Shown here: piece by piece, positions 55,397 through 61,100 of the stretch
Layout: each line of letters begins with the position of its first letter
Position numbering within the stretch: the stretch's first letter is position 1
NCBI GenBank assembly: GCA_021531795.1
Contig: JADYUL010000003.1
Location: forward strand, 186,001 to 250,000
Length of the DNA stretch: 64,000 nucleotides
Direction of reading: 5' to 3'
Source: Lacrimispora saccharolytica
GTDB taxonomy: Bacteria > Bacillota > Clostridia > Lachnospirales > Lachnospiraceae
Notes under the pieces: generated by a model
The model's input: the letters and a program-made list of their open reading frames with translations, nothing else
Told to the model about the DNA's origin: nothing
The model's database searches: none
Translations under genes and position numbers: made by a program

Positions 55397-55728
55397 TGGC
55401 TAGTATTATTGAGGGCATTGCAAAGGATATAAAGAACATACCAAAGACCATTAAGGGTAAAACGAAATCCCTGGAACCCAAGAAGGTTATCCTTAAGGTC
55501 CTGCCGTATGTGATATTTGGATATGTTGCAGATAAGTTTTATTTTGGCTATCGAATAACGGAAGGTAGCGATGCTCTTAACAGATTGATGGATTCGCTGG
55601 CAAGTAACGTTGCATTTGCTAATCCATTGCCAAGCATTTATCCAAAGGATCTTCTTGTCGGTACTGTTAGTGGACTCGTTATTACAAACACCATCACTTC
55701 GGAAGTGATTTCATGGAGCCAAAGATGA
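55396..55728 (+). pseudogene. Truncated VirD4-like coupling protein, N-terminal stub
   Basis: 110 residues where about 600 are expected. KVLPYVIFGYVADKFYFGYRITEGSDALNRLMDSLASNVAFANPLPSIYPKDLLVGTVSGLVI matches the two-helix N-terminal membrane region of VirD4/TraG-type coupling proteins of Firmicute conjugative elements. After about residue 92 the similarity ends, the frame runs through foreign text (TITSEVISWSQR) and stops. The Walker motifs of the ATPase are absent. Its start follows pcfB in the normal order of such operons. The break coincides with a HIRAN fragment in another frame (see next entry). Confidence 0.75.
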
Positions 55729-55955
55729 AGGTAAAGTTAACAAAGGAACCGGATAATGAATTCGATAAGGAGGCAATTAAGGTAGAAATGGATGGTCTCG
55801 GACTAGTAGGTTATGTGGCAAACAGCCCCTATACAGTTAAGGGCGAGAGTATGAGTGCCGGCAGGCTTTATGATAAAATCGGAGATTCGGCAGAGGGAAT
55901 TATTCTTTATGTGACTGAGCATGGAATTATCTGCTATGTAAACGAGGAGGAATAA
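55713..55955 (+). CDS. HIRAN-domain protein, probably lacking its N-terminus
   Basis: 80 residues from the first ATG. VKLTKEPDNEFDKEAIKVEMDGLGLVGYVANSPYTV fits a HIRAN fold, which binds DNA 3-prime ends in larger proteins. The frame upstream of the ATG, back to a stop at 55668, reads WTRYYKHHHFGSDFMEPKM, which looks like more of the HIRAN start (TRYY...GSDF) without an initiator. It is likely that a deletion joined the coupling-protein stub to the body of a HIRAN gene at about 55,670-55,690. Whether it is expressed from the internal ATG is unknown. Confidence 0.65.
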   Translation: MEPKMKVKLTKEPDNEFDKEAIKVEMDGLGLVGYVANSPYTVKGESMSAGRLYDKIGDSAEGIILYVTEHGIICYVNEEE

Positions 55956-55958
55956 ATT

Positions 55959-56111
55959 ATGCCGGGACTTTTTGGCGATATGTTTGACTTTAATCATGAT
56001 GGGAAACTTGATTCCTTTGAGAGTGGAGCTGAGTTTATGTTCTTTAAGGACGTGGTAATGAAAGATACTGATAAGGAATCAGAAACCGATGATGAAGATT
56101 CTGAGGATTGA
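55959..56111 (+). CDS. 50-residue EF-hand-like microprotein
   Basis: A 51-codon frame with GAGGAGG upstream. The text FDFNHDGKLDSFESGAEF carries an EF-hand-like calcium loop (D-x-N-x-D-G-x-x-D). The tail is very acidic (ESETDDEDSED). It starts 3 bp after the HIRAN gene. I recall short EF-hand proteins of this form (FDFNxDGKLD) next to HIRAN genes in Lachnospiraceae. Calcium binding is inferred from the motif. Confidence 0.6.
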   Translation: MPGLFGDMFDFNHDGKLDSFESGAEFMFFKDVVMKDTDKESETDDEDSED

Positions 56112-56327
56112 ACAAAAACGGATGATTAGAATGGGCAACAATTGAAGAGGTAAGGAGAGGTAAGGAACCTTACCTAGCAGGAGTTTGACAAGTTAACAAA
56201 CATTCTATGTGTCAGGCACAAATAAATGGAACAGTTCTATATGGTTTTCCAATATTTCAATTTTTGAATCAGAGAAAAATAACTTAAGAACATAGAGAAA
56301 AGTATGTGTTTATGGTATAATGAAGTC

Positions 56328-56435
56328 CATATTTCAATATTCGAGAGACAGTCGGTTAGTCCACCCGATTGAATCTCATAATTAATTCCATGAAAAAACC
56401 GAATGTACTCCACAAGGGTGCAGGCGGTTTTTTTG
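56328..56435 (+). ncRNA. Candidate small RNA with its own promoter and terminator
   Basis: An extended -10 (TGG-TATAAT, 56313-56321) lies about 7 bp before the proposed start. A first hairpin GAGAC..TCTC with inner stem AGTCGG/CCGATT (56345-56378) follows, then a second long hairpin (56394-56432) with outer AAAAACCG/CGGTTTTT and inner TGTACTCC/GGGTGCA, ending in a T run. No good ORF is present. It lies in the 480-bp gap between the EF-hand gene and the XRE gene. Size about 108 nt. No known RNA family was recognised. Confidence 0.5.
56394..56435 (+). terminator. Rho-independent terminator of the candidate small RNA
   Basis: AAAAACCG (56394-56401) pairs with CGGTTTTT (56425-56432) and the loop itself has a second stem; a T run follows. 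Confidence 0.85.
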
Positions 56436-56481
56436 TATCTTTCTTAAGTAAAATAACGGTAAAATAACTTCTTATCTTATA

Positions 56482-56549
56482 TTTACTCTAAATAATTAGA
56501 GTAAAACACTACAAATACTCGCAATTTTTTCCGAACGAATAATACTCTA
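56482..56549. promoter_or_regulatory. Operator-like inverted repeat upstream of the XRE gene
   Basis: TTTACTCTA (56482-56490) and TAGAGTAAA (56497-56505) are perfect inverted 9-bp arms with a 6-bp gap. A further half-site ACTCTA lies at 56544-56549, just before the TATACT-like -10 region and 40 bp before the start codon. It is consistent with dimer binding by the XRE protein. Confidence 0.5.
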
Positions 56550-56591
56550 AAATATTGGTATATACTAATCCAAAAAGAAGGAGCATATGCC

Positions 56592-56936
56592 ATGACAAAC
56601 GAAGAGTTACTGTGTCGTTTGGAGAGTATTCTAAAGGAAAGAGGGATGACTCTTTATGAACTTCAGAAGCAATCAAGAGAGGAAGTAATAAAGGGAAGCA
56701 CGTTTTATTCGATGTTTGAGAAGAGATCTGCTGTAAAGATCGAATACATCTGTGAATTTTGCAGGGTACTTGATATATCAGTAGCGCAGCTTATTGATGA
56801 AAAAAACAGTAAGAAATATCTTACGCCAGTTCAGATTGAACTGCTTGAAGAGTTTGAAGGATTGGATGATGCCATGATTAGAAGGATAATACCGATGGTT
56901 AAGGGCATAATCTTTTCAGAAAAGAGTAGACAATAA
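56592..56936 (+). CDS. XRE-family transcriptional regulator
   Basis: 114 residues. The N-terminal 70 residues form a Cro/C1 helix-turn-helix (LESILKERGMTLYELQKQSREEVIKGSTFYSMF, then CEFCRVLDISVAQLI). The C-terminal part (LTPVQIELLEEFEGLDDAMIRRIIPMVKGII) may mediate dimer formation. AAGAAGGAG precedes the ATG. The inverted repeat upstream suggests autoregulation. Followed by a terminator, so monocistronic. Confidence 0.85.
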   Translation: MTNEELLCRLESILKERGMTLYELQKQSREEVIKGSTFYSMFEKRSAVKIEYICEFCRVLDISVAQLIDEKNSKKYLTPVQIELLEEFEGLDDAMIRRIIPMVKGIIFSEKSRQ

Positions 56937-56979
56937 ACCGGTGAGTCGGATGAATAATTCGATACACCGGTTTTCTTTT
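56935..56979 (+). terminator. Rho-independent terminator after the XRE gene
   Basis: AAACCGGTG (56935-56943) pairs with CACCGGTTT (56965-56973), then a pyrimidine-rich T run. Confidence 0.9.
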
Positions 56980-57035
56980 TTTGATTTATGAAGCACTTAA
57001 GGTTTAACTGATAATGAATGCAGAAGTAATGAGTA

Positions 57036-57071
57036 AAAAAATGCTCCCCTGGGAGTTCGGGCACGGGGAGC
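57036..57071 (-). terminator. Rho-independent terminator for the LytTR gene (minus strand)
   Basis: On the minus strand GCTCCCC (57065-57071) pairs with GGGGAGC (57043-57049), followed by a T run (57036-57041 as A on the + strand). It lies 80 bp after the LytTR stop. Confidence 0.85.
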
Positions 57072-57148
57072 ACATAGAAATTAAGCATTTTGGTATTTTC
57101 AAAGTGTATTAATTTCTTGGAAGGGGGTTCGGAATGGTAAGCATATTC

Positions 57149-57850
57149 CTAATTTGGCACAAGCACACAGGCGCAAAACCCGGGTTTAGGCTGATAGCAG
57201 TAGATAGTAAGATTTTTGTTAATTTCCGGACTGTAATCAGAAAGTGTACGATTTGAACCATTCAAAGCTACATCGGCATAAGCAACAAGCCACTTTCTGT
57301 CGCCGTTTTTAAACACCTCATAAAAAGAACGGTTTAGCATCTTTTCAATAGGGATGCCCTCCACCATTTCCATTTGTTTGTTGCAGTAGCGGAAAATAAA
57401 GTCAACCCCGTGGCCGTTTTCATCAAAGGTAAGTTCAATTACACAGTATGCAACGGGCATATTGTTTAAGATGTCGCATTTATCAAGAAAACTAAGCGGT
57501 AAAAGGTTTTCCACCTTAGCATTCTTTACATCCTGTTCCATTTCCTTCTTAAGTTTCCTGTGGGTACTTAAGTATCTTGTTCTGCCCTGAAAAGTCTTTC
57601 CATCAATCATTGTGTACACGCCGTCATGGCTTATGTTTAGTATCTTGTCACGGCGTACAATGGCATTTCTTGTAATGGAAATAAAATCATCTTTTGGAAG
57701 AAATGCAAGCACTTCCCTAAAGGGAGTTTGTGTTGAAACCTCAATACCGGGATCCTTGCAAACAATGGTTTTTCTGCCATGATGATAAATATATAGTATT
57801 TTCTCAATTTCTATGTCATTTCTTTTAAAAAATCTGTTAAGGTCAGCCAT
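57149..57850 (-). CDS. LytTR DNA-binding domain fused to a PAS-like domain
   Basis: 233 residues. The N-terminal part (about 10-105; EKILYIYHHGRKTIVCKDPG, VLAFLPKDDFISITRNAIVRRDKILNISHDGVYTMIDGKTFQGRTRY) is a LytTR DNA-binding domain, without a receiver domain. Residues about 115-230 (MPVAYCVIELTFDENGHGVDFIFRYCNKQMEMVEGIPIEKMLNRSFYEVF) are PAS-like. The order LytTR-PAS, with DNA binding first, differs from the common receiver-LytTR layout. It points away from the giant adhesin, with a 287-bp divergent region between, and probably controls it. Confidence 0.85.
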   Translation of the reverse strand: MADLNRFFKRNDIEIEKILYIYHHGRKTIVCKDPGIEVSTQTPFREVLAFLPKDDFISITRNAIVRRDKILNISHDGVYTMIDGKTFQGRTRYLSTHRKLKKEMEQDVKNAKVENLLPLSFLDKCDILNNMPVAYCVIELTFDENGHGVDFIFRYCNKQMEMVEGIPIEKMLNRSFYEVFKNGDRKWLVAYADVALNGSNRTLSDYSPEINKNLTIYCYQPKPGFCACVLVPN

Positions 57851-57874
57851 AAATTTCCCTTCTTAGCACATTAA

Positions 57875-57890
57875 TAATATGCGCATATTA
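57875..57890. promoter_or_regulatory. 16-bp perfect palindrome between the LytTR and adhesin genes
   Basis: TAATATGCGCATATTA, 24 bp upstream of the LytTR start. The rest of the gap (57851-58137) is AT-rich. A possible LytTR-type direct repeat, GTT cores at 58028 and 58049 (21 bp apart), lies nearer the adhesin. Nothing else was seen in this gap. Confidence 0.4.
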
Positions 57891-58137
57891 CCATTATGTT
57901 GCTTAAAATACAAGGTATAACGGGAAGATGTAACGATTTAATTGCATTTAAGACATAAAATTTTACAAAAGAGACCTAAAAGCACGATAAGGCACCCACG
58001 GGCAATGTATTTCTTGTATTTTATGCCGTTTTATTGTATGATAAATTAGTTAAAGTGTAACATTTCGGATGATGAAAAGCATCGTAAACATATGATGCGG
58101 GGATAAAATATTCCCATATTGAACGGAGGAAATTGCA

Positions 58138-61100
58138 ATGGAAAAATTCTGCGTGAAAGGATATTTAAAAAGAAGCGTGAAGCGAGCGCTTTCTATCCTT
58201 TTGTGTGCATGTATGATTGGAACGATGATTCCGATTACAGCAAGGGCAGAGACAGAAGGAACTTCTATGCCTTCAAACGGTGAGGTAACATGTACCTGCG
58301 CTAACCTTTGTAAAGAAGATAAAGTAAACTCAGACTGCCCGGTCTGTGGGGCAGAAGAAGCTGATTTAAGTAAGTGCACAGGTAAGGCACAGTCTGAAAA
58401 TAATGAAAATCAGCTGAATACCGGTGAGAGTGAAGAGGCAAAAAACGAAACAGAATTAACAATCACTGCATGGGAGTGGATTGATGAAGAAGAATTAATA
58501 AATCCTGAAACCGGAATACTGGCTCTTCCTTTTGCAAATGAGGAAACCCCGGCATTCTTTGATGATGTTGTGGCATTACTGCCAACACAGATTCAGGCAA
58601 CGGTAGTAAATGAAGATGATATCGAAGCAGAAGCTGCATCGGAGACCATCACTCTGGGAGACTGGTCATGCGAGGAGTATCCAAAAGAAGGTGCATATAG
58701 TGGCAGCTATACCTTTGCTGCAGCTTTGCCTGAAGGCTATGTGCTTTCTTATGAAGCTAAGGCACTTAACGTTTTGGTGGAGCTTGGCGGAGCGCAGATG
58801 TTGAATATTACCGGCGTTAGCTACCTCTCCTGTGATGAAACTGGCACAAACTGGACGGAAAAGACCTGCAACGATGCTATCGAAGTGACAAGCGAAGTTA
58901 CCACATGGGGAACTAGTGGAAACGAAACTTGGTATGTGGTGCAGGGTGATGTGGAAATCAATCAAGACAATCAAGATATCGAAGTTTTTGGAAATGTTCA
59001 CTTGATTCTGACGGATGAAAGTAGTCTAGATGTTCGAGGAAGCATTCTTGTGCGAGAGTCCCAATACAGCAGTCTTACTATCTATGGACAGTCGACACCG
59101 GAGGTGGATAAAGAAGGTTACTTGACTAGCAACACGGGCAAGCTCAAAGTTAGTGGAAAAACAAAAAATTTTAGTGGAATTGGTGGTGGAGGCGTAATTG
59201 GTAAAAGAAGTAATGCAGGATCCATTACTATTAATGGCGGCATTATCTACGCCACCGGGGGATCATATGGCGCCGGCATCGGCGGCGGTGATCTTGGAAA
59301 TGGTGGCACCATTACGATAAACGGCGGTATGGTTACTGCCACCGGGGGAGCACAAGGAGCCGGCATCGGTGGCGGGGCTGGCGGCGCCGGAGGCAATATT
59401 ATTATCAATGGTGGATCCATCAACGCCAAAGGCGGATTTTGGGCAGCGGGCATTGGTGGAGGTACATCGGGAAAAGGTGGAACCATAAATATTAATGGTG
59501 GTGACATCAAAGCAACTGGCGATGAGGACAGTGCAGGAATAGGTGGTAGCCATGGAGATACCGGAACTTCCGCCGGAGATATTTTCATAAGCGGTGGTAC
59601 GATAACGGCTACAGGAGGACGGAGAGGAGCTGGCATCGGTAGTGGATATCAAAATAATGAAGGCGGTAAAATTATCATAAGCGGCGGTACGGTCACAGCT
59701 ATAGGTGGTGATAAATCAAAAGGTATCGGTTTTTCCAATAATAGTCCTGACAATACCATTACCATAAGCGGCGGAACAGTAACTGCAACCGGTTCAGGCG
59801 GAGGAGCAGGAATCGGCGGCGGCAATAATGGCTCCGGTTCAGGCATCACCATGAATGGTGATGTCGTACTCTACACTAGTTCTATTAACGGCGAGCATAC
59901 CTTCAGTAAAGGTGTGATTTATGATGGCGTGACGGTATCCGATAATGCCGGCTCCTATACACTAACAGGCGGTGTAGGAACAGTATATGGTAATCCAAAT
60001 GTCAGTGGATTTACAGAGCCTAGGAACTCAATACTTGGAACGAATCTTGCAGATACAGATTGCATAACCGTTACAGTTCCTGATGTGGATTACACTGGGG
60101 CAGAGGCTTTACCTACTGCGACTGTAACAGTAAATAAAATTGCTCTGAGTAAGACACTGGTGCAGGATACGGATTATACGGTGTCTGTCAGCGATGAAAA
60201 TAAAACTAACGCAGGAGCAAAGACGGCAACCATCACAGCAGTGACAAACAGCGGAAACGTGGGAGAGACTACTGGGTCATTCAATATAAAGCCTGTAGAG
60301 CTGTCTGCTGAAAAAATTGAGATGACCCTGTCCGGAATACCTGAGGCGGGTTACGTCTATGACAATGCTGCAAAGGAGCCTGTGCCGGTGGTTACATGGA
60401 AACGGGCTGATGGCAGTAAATATACGCTGATAAAAGATACGGACTATACAGTATTGTATTCAAATAATACGAATGCTTATGAACTTCTCTCCGGAAACGA
60501 GGGCTATGAAGCTGACAAAGCACCTACAGTTAAGATTACAGCAAAAGAAGGCGGAAACTTTACCGGTTCAAGGTCGATGAATTTCAAGATCTACCCTGCA
60601 GATATGCCTGGATTCACGATTACGCCATACAGTGGCAGTTATGACGGTATAAATCATGATGTTGTTAGTATCACGCCCAAAGATGGATTTTCGGATTACA
60701 CAGTCTATTACAGCACAGATAATAAAGCAACATGGTCTACCACCGTGCCGACCATAACCGATGCCGGTATGCTAGATTACTATGTAAAGGCTACCAAGGC
60801 AAATTATAAGGATTGGATTTCGGAGAAGCAGACTGCTAAGGTTACGCCGGTGGCACTGGCTTCTTCCATGATGTCATTCAATGACACGAATCACTATTAT
60901 ACCGGACAGGAAGTCAAGCCGGAGATCACCGTAAAGGACAGCAACAGGACGCTTGTGCCCGGCACAGACTATACGGTATCCTATACAAACAATACATCGG
61001 TATCTGCGGAAGACAGTAAGGCCAAGGTTACCATTACCGCTGCAAACGGAAATTATACAGGTTCGGCAAGTGCTGAATTTAGCATTGCGTATGCACAGGA

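Noticed and set aside
59247-59852. Minus-strand Pro-rich frames in the adhesin
   Set aside because: They are the antisense of the glycine-rich solenoid.
60988-60999. ATACATCGG-like sequence inside the giant adhesin
   Set aside because: A single match without a partner arm at 16-bp spacing; coincidental within codons.
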